Counted from the first letter of the stretch, positions 34,621 through 48,298 are shown. The stretch is 64,000 bases of DNA from Amaurobius ferox (GCA_951213105.1 OX578145.1:13336707-13400706), one strand, 5' to 3'. The notes: generated by a model not told the origin, from the letters alone. Translations and numbers: made by a program.

Positions 34621-35621
34621 ATGCTAAATCTCAACGATTCCTCCGTGTGACAAAGTTTAGGAGAGCACCTATATTTTACTCTTCGCAATATCCTCTGTCT
34701 TTACCCTCTGGATAATCTGAACAAAAGTCAATTAAGAACGTTATGTTTTTGACCCTATTTGGACGATTAAAAATATTTATTTATGTAGTGATTTATATAT
34801 GATGTTTGTAAATACTTTAACTTGTAAATAAAATATATGTATTTAAATCAGAAAAAAACTGATTTATGTAAATGTTGGAATTCCAAGTCTATTTAAATTG
34901 AATGAATATGTGTTATCTTTCAGTGGCCAACAGGTAAGTTAAGTTATTAATACTACAACTATAGATTTGAGTGTTTAACTTTTTGATAACTTCCAGTGTT
35001 ATTTGGTGACATAAGTAATAGCAATTTTGAATAACAGTTTATACTTTATAACTAAGTATATTTTCAATCTGTGAATGATTTATATTTTTTCGGACCACTA
35101 CGAAATTGGGTAGGTTATGGTTAACGATAACTATGATTGCTCAAATCGGAGCAATGGAGTAGACTGCGCCCAGGATATACATAACGCATGGGGCGCCGTG
35201 CTTCTGTCCCTCCTTCCTAAATGATAACACAATTCAAAGGAGGGGGGGGGGGGAATCAGTTCTATTAAAATGTGCTTGAGTCATTTTTATTAGAATCATG
35301 CAGTTTTTGAACACATTACTAATTATAATGAAATATATTTTTAAATTCAGTTATATAACTAAAATATTGAGAAATCTAGAATTTTGTCTTTATTCTATTG
35401 GCCAATTTATTAAAGCTGTTAAATATTTGCTTTGGAAATTTCCTAGCCGAGTTCGTTGTCTCGGTCGTAACATGCATGTCTTTTGAGTCAAAAATAGTTC
35501 AAATTTTGAAACAAATTCTGTAAGCATGTAAAAGTGTTGCCAGTTAATTCCAAATAACTATAAATACTTTATATTTATGGTATATTTACTTTTAATTCTA
35601 AGAAATTGGATTTGATTTTCA
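34621..35621. other. AT-rich DNA, nothing recognised
   Basis: No repeat boundary or gene could be supported. A G-run lies at 35242-35252. Confidence 0.4.
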
Positions 35622-35752
35622 TGGATAGTCCAGTGGTTAAGGCAGGGAGAACGCATGCGGTACTCCAGTGTTCAATTCCCGGCGGCGCTCAAAGCAATCC
35701 CCGTATCTAAGTGGATAATGCTTAAGTGCTTAATCATACTAGAAAAAAAAAC
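35622..35752 (+). mobile_element. tRNA-derived SINE
   Basis: It starts near TGGATAGTCCAGTGGTTAAG, whose TAGTCCAGTGGTTAAG matches an A box, followed by GTGTTCAATTCCCGG, a B-box-like sequence at the right distance. A short body leads to an A run (35742-35750). The tRNA arms do not pair well, so it is a retroposon head and not a tRNA gene. It could extend further to the AAATAAATAAATAA at 36020-36033. Confidence 0.65.
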
Positions 35753-36079
35753 ATTTTTTCACAATACTACTGTTAAATACAATTGCATTAAGAGCTTTTC
35801 TATCTATGAATTTGTTGATTTCTATAACATCTATTGTACTAATATTAATATTTAGTCTAATTCTCTCTCTGTACTAATATTAATATTATATTTATTAGTC
35901 TGTTTTAATGCACTTGACATGTATATAAACTTATTATTATTGTATTTTATGCTCTATTATTTTAATGTTTGTCTGGTTAATGTAACTTGATTTCATCTAT
36001 AATTGTCACGTAAATTGAATAAATAAATAAATAATGGGCACGATATATGTGTATGTCAGAAAGTCCATCAGAGAGGTGA

Positions 36080-36235
36080 TGGGTTAGGGCAACGGTGCTA
36101 TTGCTCCTGCAGTTGTCACCCTCCATTGGGTTCTAAATTGGGTGGCATTTTGTCGGGTGTCCAAACAGATACATTATACTCTCAGTAATCGGATGGTCTG
36201 GGTAGAAAGAAAAGAAGAAAGCAAGCAGATGCGTG
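36080..36235 (+). mobile_element. SINE 3' domain, plus orientation
   Basis: CCATTGGGTTCTAAATTGGG (36123), TGGCATTTTGTCGGG, CCAAACAGATACATTATACT and CGGATGGTCTGGG (36191) correspond in order to the 3' body of the minus-strand SINEs at 27438-27815 and 39898-40121. An AGAAAGAAAAGAAGAAAG tail follows. The upstream part (36040-36120) is unlike either the 5S or the tRNA-like head of the other copies. Confidence 0.7.
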
Positions 36236-36648
36236 GGCAGCAGGGGTGGTGGTCCTAATCTTCTCTCCATTGGCGGAAAATTATATTAGTTCTTTTTTAT
36301 GGGATTCATATTGAAACGAAAATCAGAACAACCCCTCTTCCTTCCCATTTGGTCATGCCTCCACGCACCCCCTTTTCTGAGAACCTAAACACCTATTCGG
36401 TCGAGTCATACAAAACTTAACTTCTTTAACTCGTAACTTCTTTAAACTCCTTATGTGTGTATGATCCATTGTGCAATAGTTTGAGACTAAGTTCATTTTT
36501 CAGATTAATAGTACTATCCCTAACCTAAATTTGTTTTACTAAATTGAAACAGATTAAGTAAGTTAATACTTCTTAATTATTTCAAGAAAATTTCCAATTA
36601 AGCATATTCTTTCAAGAATAGTGAATGTATCTTAAAACGATATTCATT

Positions 36649-36773
36649 ACTTTCCTTATATACATATAATGTATAAGGAAAGTATTGTGACGGGGATGAA
36701 ATTCGAATTCGAGTTTTCGACGGGAAAGTACGTTTCACGCATCCCTGAACACGAATCAGGCGCTTTTGAGATG

Positions 36774-36810
<37 letters not shown>

Positions 36811-37452
36811 TGTGTATGCGCGCAATCGGATGTTCAGAACCCCCTAAATTATATAAAAAAATTAAAACTTTTAATAAAGTTACTTAAATAGTCATTTCTT
36901 AAGCAATTTTTCATTGGAAAACGATTGCCATAAATTTTAGAACGCTAACACGAACTGTTCTCGAGATATTGCACATTTTTGAAATAAATTTATAAAAAAA
37001 TCCCATAAATTAAAAAATATTAACTGTTTAGAAACATGTTCACTTTTCATAGGTACTATCATGCGATAAATTTGGTGACACCACTCTCGTGAATCTAGCT
37101 CGTTCCATTCATGAATAAAGATACTTTGAGTAATATTTTTGTATTTGAATAGTCATTTTTTTGCTATAAGAATAACTTATTTCTCCGTCCATAACGCTTG
37201 GCGAGATTTTGCCGACGAATTTGGCAGATTGTCGCCAACTTGGTGACTTTTTTAAATGTTGTCAAATTTACGAAAATCTCGCCAAATGGATAAAAATGAT
37301 GTTAAATCAATGAAAATGACGACTCATTGACGAAAATTCAATGTCTTGGAAAGAATATAAGTATCTACTATCAGAATAACCTATTTTTTTACTGTAACAT
37401 TTGTAAATTCATTGCATTATATAAGGAAAGTCATGTGCTGCACACATCAGAT
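36649..37452 (+). mobile_element. family B hairpin-ended element, complete
   Basis: It starts with the hairpin ACTTTCCTTATA...TATAAGGAAAGT (36649-36688), then ACGGGAAAGTACGTTTCACG, a (GT)n tract at 36775-36804, TCTCGAGATATTGC and the CGCCAACTTGG / CTCGCCAAATGG section. It ends GGAAAGTCATGTGCTGCACA then CATCAG (37452). It has no coding capacity. The 75-codon minus and 72-codon plus frames over the GT tract are not genes. Confidence 0.75.
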
Positions 37453-39330
37453 TTTTTATTCCTTATGATACAAGAATAAATGGTAATTTCTTATTTAAAT
37501 ACAGAAATAGCAAAAATATCACTTTTGGTAATTCAGCTTTCTTTCATTTTATATTTAAATAATGTTTCAAATGAAACAGCTTAAAATTTTCTTGGCTTAG
37601 TGCAAGTGTTTTAATACATCAGAGGAAGCAATAAAACCTTGATGCTTCTTGAAATAAATGGCGTGGCAAAACAAGAGATACCACCGAGCATTTAATCTCA
37701 TTAAAATAGATCATTTTAGTTATACGATTTGCTTGTTTTCTGAATTTTAGATGCACCTAAAACTAACTGCTTTATGTGATTATTCCTTTAGTTTTAAATG
37801 TTGAATATGCAAATAAAATAATTTAAATGCAAATAAAGAATTTTCTAACAGTTATATTCCTATTTTTGAAAAAAAAAAGATAATGTAATGAAAATTTATG
37901 AAATGCGTCATAAATTATATTTATTAAAATACCAATTGTATTTTAAGTGATTCATTTAAAGAATATTTAATTAGCATTTATGAAATTTAGCTTTTTATTT
38001 CGATGTAAAAATATGACATATTTTTTTCCCATTTTTCCTATTCGTTTGGTCGAAATTTATAATTGAATACATTTTACTATAAATAAATTGATTTAAAGTT
38101 GATTTTGAAATATATTTTTATAAAAATACATATTTTTTCAATAGTTTGGATAACACCGATTAATTTTAGATTTGTACCAGTATTTGCGCAATGGGATCTA
38201 TCTTGCTATATATTTTTTTGAAGAATTTTAGTCAAATTTTTGCAAAAAATTGAAAATTTTATTAACTGCTTGGACTTTTATGTTGTTGAGCGTATTTCCA
38301 GATCATTAAGTTCAATTTAATACAAATATTATCTTATTATCTTATTATTAGCATTATTATCTTATTTCTGCTTATATACGTTTCTCTCTAGTTTTCCTTA
38401 TTATTTTCACAAAGTGTATTTTACTTATGCACTTATATATATATATATATATTTTGAAACATTCATTTTTAATATATATGCTTCTAAACAAATTCTATTT
38501 TTCATACAAAACATATGAGGATATAAAAAATATGATATATGAAAAATGTATTCAATTTAATTTCCACCAGATGATAGAAAATAATTGAGCCATTTCCGAG
38601 GAATAAAAAGAATTTAGTTTTTATTTAATTTTACACTGTTTTTTTTTTAGAAATGTGCCAATTGCGTTGACATCAACGAATTGTAAGGCATATTACTTAA
38701 ATACATTTTAGAAAGTAGAAAACAATAATATTCCGTCATATTTCTAAAGTAGTAAAAAAATTAGTTTTACAAAAATATTAAAAATAATATTTATGCAGAT
38801 GGGTGGCCCTTCATTAAAAACACCTTACGCATATACCTTCTATCAGAAAGAGATGAAAAGTTAAACTTCAAACTTTCTTTTCTTAGTTGCAAAAACGATA
38901 ATTGTTTAACTATCGTTTAATATGTTAATATTTCGAACGCTCTAAAGGTTTTTATGAACATAAAATAGTTACACTTTTAACATAGTTCTCAGTATATTTA
39001 GAAAAATTAATTGAATCAACCACTTGACTTATATCGCTGCAAGGAATTTTTAAAAATACAGTATTTCATAAACGAGATTTGAACTAGAAATTTGGTTTTA
39101 AGAATTTTTTACTTATATTTTTAGATTCAACATTTATTATACTCTAAATAAATTAATTTATGGTCATTTTTCTTTAAATAATTATATTTTTTCACAGGAT
39201 TTTGTCAGGTGTTTAACTATTTTGTTATTGCATGTTATAGGTGTTTAACCATACTAACAGTTATGTTATATGTATTTAACTATATACATCTTCGGGAAAT
39301 AATGGTTCACTCAGAACTTTACCTAAGTGG
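37453..39330. other. AT-rich DNA, no gene
   Basis: About 1.9 kb of very AT-rich sequence without open frames of note. A short (TA)n run lies at 38436-38451. Nothing else could be assigned. Confidence 0.5.
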
Positions 39331-39337
39331 CAAAAAC

Positions 39338-40226
39338 TGATGTGAGCAGCAAATGACTATCCCTACAGACTCAAATTCGTTTTATTTTTTATAATATATT
39401 AAATTGAGTTCAGTTGCCAAAAATGACAGCGATAAGCATTTGATGCTGTATCTAATTTGCAGTTATAATATATTTTCGATTTTATTTGGCAACTTAAAGC
39501 ATTTTGAAACGCGTCAACTCCTTCAACTTGTAAAAACTCTAATATCTTGAGAACGTTTCACCCTAGAGTAACGAGGTGAGTGGTATCGCTTTGATGTCAA
39601 AAATTACGTATAAATCAAGAATTTGACAAATATATTTGAGCACATTTAGTCTTCTATGTAAAATTTTGACGGCTTTTGATACCTATTTCGTAAAAAAGAC
39701 CTGCTTTATTGTTTCGAATTATACAAAAACCTAATCAGCACTATGGAAACATTCAAGAGACTTAATTATCGAATGTAAAGAAATATCATCTGTTAGTTTG
39801 GTAATTACTCTACAGTGGTTACATTATAGTACATTGAACAAACACACAGACAGACAAACTGATACACACTAAATATGGTGGATTCGTGTTCTAAAGTTGT
39901 TGTTGTTGAGACCCAGACCGTCCGACCTACCAGAAAGGTGTAAGGTAACTGTTTGGACGGCCGGGAAGTGCCACCCAATTTAGACCGGAACCCAGTGGGG
40001 GAGGCATACACAAGGACCGTACCCTCCTTCCCCTACCACCAACCTCTCGGAAGGATTTACGGACCCACATGTTTATCGTGATCGTACTCCGCATGAAGAC
40101 GGCGGTAGTTGTGGCAGCGTGTCGTGTTCTAAAGTGTCCGAAAATGGCAGATCTGTCGAAAAATAGAGTTCTGATTTTCGACACGGTTCCAATATTTTTC
40201 CTCTACAGTACCATTGCAGGAAAATT
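39338..40226 (-). mobile_element. family H element, split by a SINE
   Basis: It begins with TGATGTGAGCAGCAAATGAC (39338) and continues with TATCTTGAGAACG, then the family text up to ATTCGTGTTCTAAAGT. It resumes after the SINE with GTGTTCTAAAGTGTCCG and ends in the eroded hairpin ATTTTTCCTCTACAG...TTGCAGGAAAATT (40190-40226). Confidence 0.7.
39898..40121 (-). mobile_element. 5'-truncated SINE with shared 3' domain
   Basis: Flanked by a 14-bp perfect target duplication TCGTGTTCTAAAGT (39884-39897 and 40122-40135). On the minus strand it begins abruptly within the body (CACGCTGCCACAACTACCG) and ends with GGTCTGGGTCTCAACAACAA. The body matches that of the 5S-headed copy at 27438-27815, but both head and linker are missing, as expected from incomplete reverse transcription. 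Confidence 0.9.
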
Positions 40227-40229
40227 AAT

Positions 40230-43200
40230 CAGAAAATACGCAATACAGACATGACATAACTATATTTTATAAACAAATTTGTTATGAAATATGATAAGAA
40301 GTACTTTTTTTCCATTGGTAAGATTTATGCAATGTGAAATAAATAAATTTATTCCATATCTACTTGAACAGTTTTCCTTAATAACAAACATACTTTCAGA
40401 ATTTTTACAGTGTAATCTTATGATGTGACTGCATTGTAAATATGACATGACTATTTATATTTATGAAAATTCAGCAACTGTTCAACGGATTTGCATTTGA
40501 AGCCAAATGCAACATATAATGAAATAGAATGTATCAATATTACTTTTTTTCATCTCTAAGCTTGAAAACGTTTCAAAAGCTTGGTATCCAATCTCCAAAA
40601 ATAATTTGTTTCATTTTGTGACATGAAAGTGCGTTTTCCCCGCAATTCGATATGTTTCAACAGTGAGTGTCGTAGTATATACAGACCGGAAGTAATTTTC
40701 CGTCAAGAATAAGAGAACGCAGAAGAAAGCGAACTAAATTTGTTCCTGTAGATTCTTATTGTGAGAAAAGGAATGGATTGACTACAAGGAATATGGCAGA
40801 GAAAAAGTAATTTCCGGTACATTCTTTTAAAAAGAATTCAATACATAATAGAACAAGATATATGTAGAACGAATTTAAATGCATTGTTATGTATATAACA
40901 AGTGGCAAATAGAGCCATAACCGACTTCAAATATTGAAAATTATTAGTTAACTATTAAAATGGGGCTCAGAGGTAAATTAAGCCAATTGTCTTTGTCTTT
41001 TTGTGAGAAAACGGCTTCAAAGTGTTTTGCATTTATATAAAATCGAGGATGGATCTACAAAAATAAAATGCTACATTTTTCCCGGGAAAAAATGAAAGAA
41101 AGAAACGTCATCAGGACTTTAGGACTTTCTATGTAAATTTTAATAGAAGACATATTTGTAACAAGAAATTTATGAAGGAGCCTTCGTTTAATAGCAAGTG
41201 GTAAGTACACTTTCTTATTCCATACAGTCATTTCAGAAAAACCGGAAGTGGCATTTCCAGAATCGAAATGTAAGTACTTAGTGAATCCCCTTAACTTCCT
41301 TTGAAATTCGATGAACATTTTGATCATCGACAAAATTGGGCATGCTTGGGCGCGGCTATTATGTGTAAATATAGTTTATTTCATCATTATAAAATTTTTT
41401 TTTCTGTATATATTGGAAAATAACTTTAAAAATATGTTTACAAGTACTAAATGGTTGTTAAAAGTAGTATTATTTGTTTATTTTAATTTTAGTGACACAT
41501 ATATATATATATAATATTAAGACCTGGAAATTTTTCCTTGAGCATTTAGAATATTCAAAATTAACCTTGAACAATTTATTAATTTTTTTTTACTTGAAAA
41601 TTCTGGTAAGCAGTTACATAAAGTATAATTTATGTTTAAAAATCTAAATATGAACAGTTAAGAGAATTTTGCGTCTCATCCCCTTTTTTCAAGCATTGAA
41701 GAGTATCTTCAGAGAAAATGTGCGAGTACATAAGCGACCATCGTAACGTAAAGACGTCACGTAAAGATATTGTAACGTTTAGATGAAGGTGGTGCAGTAC
41801 ATATGAGAGACTGTAGATTGTCTGAATCATTTTTTCCCTCATTTGGCTTTGTATTTTATTTCTGGACTGGGAACAATACTTTTGGGAATGAAGAAAAATA
41901 ACATATATTTGACTGCATACCAGAATTCCAAATCCTACAACTGCACCATCCTTGCTGCGGTGCCCTGAGTTGATATGTTAATAGTTGGGCTTCGATTTCA
42001 ATATCTTCGATATCCGCTAGCTAATATTCGTTATGGGTGTTCCAGATTTATCCATTTGATTGTTTATTTGCCTGCCACCTTGTTGTTCTTTCTTAACGTT
42101 ACTCAAGAGAATACACTTTTTCTGTCCCGAGGAAGAAGGTTCAAAACTTCTTTGAGAAAATTTATAGTCATATTATATGCTTATGCTTTCTTTCTTAAAA
42201 GAAGTACCTTTTTATTTCATTACTATATCCGCGATCAATAGAAACATGCTCTAGTTTGCTAAATATTATTCATACATAATTGCATATTTAAAAAATCCAG
42301 GCATTATCCTTAAAATTAGAGAATTTAGAAATTAGAAAACCGATAAATGCAAACTACTTTATTTGCTAAACACCTGTTTTTCCACCTCGACAAATATATA
42401 CGATATAATTATCGTACGATAGAAATAAATCTGATTTTGAATCCAAAATTTACACGAAATTTCGGCTTTAAATGTTCATAACTTTTAAACTAATTCGAAT
42501 AAAAAATATTCGGTATATCCAGGCGTCGGGGACCCAAAGTATCTGTATACCATATTTTGCCACTATCTAAAGCTTCGATTTTCAGTTACAACGACATACG
42601 CACATATATAAAGACAACTTATTTTTTTACGTAAGATGTTATTCTAAGGAGAGTGGAAACGTATGATTACAACATGGTAATGACGTAAATAAATCGGTTT
42701 CAATAGGCTTATTTATGTTGATATTGGTATTCTAATATACTTTACCCATAGTGCAGTAAAAATTTATCGTTTTTTCGTGTACCTATACTACCAGCATTTT
42801 TCAAGGAATTATCCTGTTTGTCAATAGCGAAAAATGCTGAGGAAAATAATGAATTTCGAATAATTTGAGTTCTAGTCATAGGTGATAAAAAATCTAACTA
42901 ATTTTAATTTTTTATACTATTATGTATCCACAAATAAATCTCATTATGATACTCACATTTGTTCTTGAGTTATTCGAAAGTGCCAAAACGGGTTCAAGAG
43001 GTTTTTAAACGTGTTTATTGCTTGAAATTTTGAATTCGATAATTTTATGGAAAACAAGACTTTTATATAACAATATGAGAAAATAATAAACTGATATAGT
43101 TGTATTTTCTCTCATATTCTTTCATCTAATACAACCTTCAGAAAAATACAATAATCTTATAGTTCATAATAAAAAATTTACATCTGAGATTGAAACATCA

Positions 43201-44729
43201 CTCCATTTTTCTTATTAATCAAATAACGTGATTATCAAATGAGAAGATCATGTAAAATTATTTGTAGGAATACCTATTGTGTACACTTTAAGCAAGGCTA
43301 ATTTGAATATTCTGTGGAAACAGGGTTGCCAATTACGCCATTTTATGGTTCGAATTAGCCATTTTTTGAGACATTTAGAGAAATTTGTAGAATATGTAGA
43401 AATTTATAGACATTTGCATATAGCTATTGGTAGGTTCGAATTACACCAGTCATATACGCAACGTTTAACTGCGCAACATTAATTGCTGAAATCTACAGAG
43501 AAATTAATTTGATTTGAAGCCAATAGTTTTTATTCTTTAAACTCAAACCAACAAAGTTTTAGGATTTATAAAATGAACTCATAATTATTTTTTACATTTT
43601 ATGTTCATAATGTAAATTATATATATTTTGCGTATATGGATTTTATGCTCATGCAACTCTATATTTCATTTATGCATTTTCACACTGACTAAAAATAATT
43701 AAACCAAATATATTTTGTCATTTTTCATTACGATACATTTTCTCATGTTGCAAAATATCGTTACTACTCTACAAAATTAGATCTCATGATTTTAGCTCCA
43801 AAAACAGAAGCATGGTGCATTATTATAAACAACAGTTTTGAAAATGTATTAATAATTACAAGTATGGAATTGCTGATCGTCATTAAAAATATGTTTAGCA
43901 AAAATAAATCTAGAGAAACAGAAAATATTGCACGTAAATCTGAATAGACTTCCCATGCAAAGTTTTTCCCTTCCTACGTTGAACGCATTATCGAAGTAAA
44001 ATTTCCGTCACAAGCGTAAGTGGCGATAATGATACGGCTTTCGTTTTGTTCGAATAGCTATTTATATTCAGTTTGCGAGCTTAAAATCCTTCGAAATGGG
44101 ATCAGAAATCAATGGAAAATAATTATAATGATTTAAAATATGTTGAGGCTTAAGAAAACAGCAACATGCAACGATTGTGGTATTTATTTCGAACTTTAGT
44201 TTACTTTAACTGCATCCCTTTTAACAACAAAAAAGTTAAATTACAAGTATACATTTTTTGTTGGCCAGTTAAAACCAATAAGCATTTCTACCAGATTTCA
44301 CATACTGCATTAACAAAAAAGTGTGTTACTAGTATCTTCATTTGTTATTGAATTGTGGGCCCTTCACTCACAAAGAAAGAGAGAGAGAGGGAAATTGCTA
44401 CTTCTTCAAAAGTGTCTCAAGAGTCTCCAATAGTGTTACCAGCTCTTAAATCCTACTTATTCGTGAATATCACGAATTCAAAAAATTTCGAGAATAAAAA
44501 GGACGTTTTTCACACAGTAGTATAAGAAAGTGAAAATACAAGCATATCATTTAAAAGGAAAGTGATTTAAAATGAGATTCTTTTCGGGTGCCTCCACTCG
44601 ACTTTTTGATACAATCATATACCATATTCCTTAGATCTATGCATTAATTTTACAATCAGTATTGGAATTCTTTAAATAAAAATATTGTTTTTTCGCAGAA
44701 TATTCTATAAAATAAATTTTTCTGGAAAA
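40230..44729. other. long AT-rich stretch without supported genes
   Basis: No frame here has a recognisable domain. Frames at 41055-41333, 41636-41842, 41975-42241 and 44166-44351 are short and without conserved motifs. A hairpin is present at 42792-42839. Short microsatellites include (TA)n at 41498-41512 and GA-rich text at 44376-44390. Confidence 0.5.
42792..42839. repeat. 11-bp stem hairpin
   Basis: CAGCATTTTTC at 42792 pairs exactly with GAAAAATGCTG ending at 42839, with 26 bases between. Isolated; no ORF ends next to it. Confidence 0.6.
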
Positions 44730-45572
44730 TTTTAGAATTCGAGATTTTGACGGAAAAGCAAGTCTAAATATCTTCGTTTTTTTTAATGTGTGTGTGTGTC
44801 AGTGAGCCTGTGGAGACGATATCTCACGAACAAATGGGGGGATTCGAATGAAATTTGGTACAAAAATCACAATCCGTGAATACTGGAAGCCTATATTGTT
44901 TTTAAACATAATCGAATGTTCAGAACTCCCCGAAATTTTCGAGTGAAATTTTGAAAAAATCATCAAAAAATTAAAACCTTTAATAAAGTTATGCAAATAC
45001 ACATTTTTATGTAATTTTTCCTTAGAAAACGATTCACACAAACTGTAGGACGCTAGCATTAACCGTTCTCGAGATATTGCACATTTTTCAAATAAATTTA
45101 TCAAAAAATCATGTAAAATAAAAAAATATTAACTCTTAAGAAACATGTTCACTTTTCATATGTAATATCATGCGATAAATTGGGTGACATCATTTTCGTG
45201 GGTCGAATTCGTTTCATTCACGAGAAGAGATACTTTGAGTAATACTTTTGGATTTGAACGCCAATAGTCATTTGTCGGCTGTAAGAATAACTTATTTCTC
45301 CGTCCATAACGCTGGGTGAGATTTTGGCGACGAATTTAGCGGAATGCTGTCACCTGGCGACGTTTTTAAATGTTGCCAAATTAGCGAAAATCTCGTCAAA
45401 TGGATAAAATGACGCTAAATCAATGAAAATGACGACCAATCCAAGAAAATTCAATATCTTTGAAAGAATGTAAGTATCTACTATAGGAATAACGTCTTTT
45501 AATTGTAAAAGTACTAATTTCATTGCATTATATACGGAAAGTCATGTGCTGCCCACACCAGATTTTTTATAA
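44730..45572 (+). mobile_element. family B element, 5' end eroded
   Basis: It has the same order as 36649-37452: GAATTCGAGATTTTGACGG, a TGTGTGTGTGTC run, GACGATATCTCACG, CCGTTCTCGAGATATTGC, CCGTCCATAACGC, and the terminal GGAAAGTCATGTGCTGCCCA. The initial hairpin is lost. The 101-codon minus frame at 44799-45104 is not conserved in the other copies as protein. Confidence 0.75.
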
Positions 45573-45669
45573 TAAAACAGCTTCAGTAATTATACAAAAA
45601 TACTGAATAACATTAGCGTTATTTTTGTAATCCTTAAATTAAAAGGGAAATATTAATTATGAAAAATTG

Positions 45670-46160
45670 CAAAATGCCTTCTCGGGACTACGTCTGAGTG
45701 TTTGCTTCCAGTGGATGGCGATCCAGAGGCCTATGAGCCAGAGGCAAGTAAAGAGACTTTGGTCTATATACAACCCAAGAACCAATCACCCTGACGCAAA
45801 ACCGATGATTGAGAATGGGAAGGAATGCCATTCATGGAGGACTTTTAAGGGAACTACGTCGTATTCACGTTCCATACTAGGGAAACCGTGAAAAACCCAG
45901 CACACGTAGCTTATCAATACGGTTTAAGGGGAGTCAAACTCCGTGAGACAGATCGACTACCCCCGTAATTTAGTGATCAAGTCAGCCAACAGTCCTAAAC
46001 ACTCGGCCGTGGGTACACTGATCAAGGAAAGAAAATAGGAAAGAAAACAGAAGAGAAATAATCAAGGTTATAACATGAATCGTACCAACTCGGTCAGCGA
46101 CAGGATAGACACCCCCGCATTTACCTCAGAGGCATAAGAGTGGCAGGGATTGCAACAGAA
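45670..46160 (-). mobile_element. SINE-like element with tRNA-type promoter boxes
   Basis: A GC-richer island. On the minus strand, near 46020-45930, GGCCGAGTGTTTAGG resembles an A box and GAGTTTGACTCCCC a B box, in the arrangement of Leu/Ser-type tRNAs. A body of about 270 bp follows towards 45670. No target duplication was found, and the extra GC-rich text at 46080-46160 is unexplained. Confidence 0.45.
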
Positions 46161-46582
46161 ATTCAGATGTTATGACGAGTACATTTGGATGTTTCATGGA
46201 ACATCTATAAAATTCTGCAATTATCTAAATAGATATCAAGAGGAAAGCCATTTAAACTATTGTGAATGTAAATTATAGAATAAGAACATGCTTGGATTTA
46301 ATTCAACATATTAAAACTAATTTCTTTGTTTTATAAGCTAAAAACATAATATAGTAAGTAAATCTACACATATAGTTGATACTGCGTACAAAAAATTGAT
46401 ATACCACATTATGTTATATTTGTTTGAAACAAAAATAACATACCGACCTAAAACAATTAAGGTCTATGAAATGCCTTTCAGCTCTAATAATCGCTTCTAA
46501 TAATCAGTTCATATAGCTGTCCTATATAGCTTTCGAGCTTCTAATATCAGATTATTGGTGAGTTACGTTGTAAGTGATATAT

Positions 46583-46995
46583 ATAAATATAATTTAATTT
46601 ACGTATCAATATTCGTATAAATTGAAATTATGGTCCAGATAAACCCTAAAGCAACGAGATTTCATTTTTAAAACAAAAACAGAGATACAGCAATTCGCAA
46701 GGCAACAAATGACTCGGTTTGAAATGAAAATAACAATACAGCTACTTTGAAAGCACTAACAAGCTTAACAGAGTTGCGGCATGATTTATACATATAAATA
46801 TAATTTAAATTAAATTTCTGTATCCCTATACTTAGCGGAAATTATGACCCAGGTAATCCCGAATACAATGTGATTTTATTTTTATAGCAAAAATAGAGAT
46901 ACGGCATTTCGTAAAAGCAACAAATGACTCCGCCTGTAATGAAAGTAACAATACAGCTGCTTTGAAAGCTCTAACAAGCTTTACAGAATTCGACT
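46583..46995 (+). repeat. 212-bp tandem duplication
   Basis: ATAAATATAATTTAA... GAGATACAGCAATTCG... AACAATACAGCTACTTTGAA... at 46583 recurs with about 80-85 percent similarity by eye at 46795 (GAGATACGGCATTTCG, AACAATACAGCTGCTTTGAA). No coding potential. Confidence 0.75.
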
Positions 46996-48298
46996 TTTCT
47001 TTCAATTCGCTTACTTGTATTATACTTATGCAACAAGATAATTCGATAAAAATGGGTGTTACACTTACTAATAAAGTGCTATAAATACATCAGATATAAG
47101 CCAATTGCAAATGTTTTCAATAATGAAATGAAACTGACACTTACCTACACGTTACCGCATTTCAACCAGCACGCTAAATCGGAATGTAATCTACTTATTT
47201 TATACAGTTATAAAAAATATATTTTCATTAAAATGCAGCAAAAGGAAAACAAATCGTAAATCACAAATTTTTTTATGGAGATGTATGTGATGGCTATTAA
47301 GTAAAACTCTAATACAGATACAAGTAATGTTTTCACACTTACTACTTCAAAAATCCAAGTGTTAAACAATATTTTCTTAATGCTATGATATTACTAAAAA
47401 CAAATCGGGTGAATTTTCTATTTAAATTAATTTAATTAAACTAATTTCACTGACACTGATACACCCGATTCTTTATAAAACATAAACATAATGAAAAGTA
47501 AACAACTGTTATGGATGCCACTCAAAAGATATTTAGTAATGTGTTTAGAACTGTCAATCGATTGGATCGGTGCTTGGTGCAAATAGTAACATTGAAATTC
47601 AATTCGATCTCTTTAGAATCGTCAGTTAGCAATGAGAACCTCAGTCTTTCATACATTACAGTGCTTAAAACTAGTCGATGAACATAATTGCTATATATAG
47701 TTAAGGATGTATCTAGAATTACAGATCAATATAGTGGCAGATAATGAAGAAGAATCACGAATGAAACATCTTGCATTTTACAAGATTGCATCGAAACTTT
47801 AATGGATGGCGATGTTCAGAACTTCCGATAAGTTACATTCAGGGTTTGGTATCATCAGAGAGAGTGATATTTCTGGACATTTCGGGGTGAATGTTGCATC
47901 GGCACACATACTAACACTTCAGTGCAATGGTGTAAGAACTGATACACAACCGGAAAATTACCAGAATTTCAGTATTGATGGTGGTGAAATTTTGCACTCC
48001 GTTGTTTTATAAAACCTATTTATAAAATTTTTGAATAATTGTACCAGTTTACATCATACTTGGTAGTTTGAGTAATTAATTCCTAGTTCATAAATACATT
48101 TTTCGGTTTAACTTAAACATATCTCTGTCTGCATTTTTATTAATATTTGAAAAACAAAAAGTTATATATATATATATAATTAACTACATCATCCATATTT
48201 TCGAAAATATTTAATATCGACAACAATGCCCCCCCCCTTCGTCTTTAAAAACCCCACTAAGATTCAAATCCCAGTCCCAATTTATAACACTAATATAT
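46996..48298. other. AT-rich DNA, one unassigned 68-codon frame
   Basis: The plus frame at 47806-48012 (starts MAMFRTSDKLHSGFG) has balanced composition but no recognisable motif and no close neighbour. Its status is open. A (TA)n run lies at 48166-48178 and a C-run at 48231-48238. Confidence 0.35.

Noticed and set aside
35622..35700. Functional tRNA gene
   Set aside because: A and B boxes are present, but the acceptor and anticodon arms do not pair and an A-run tail follows. It is a SINE head.
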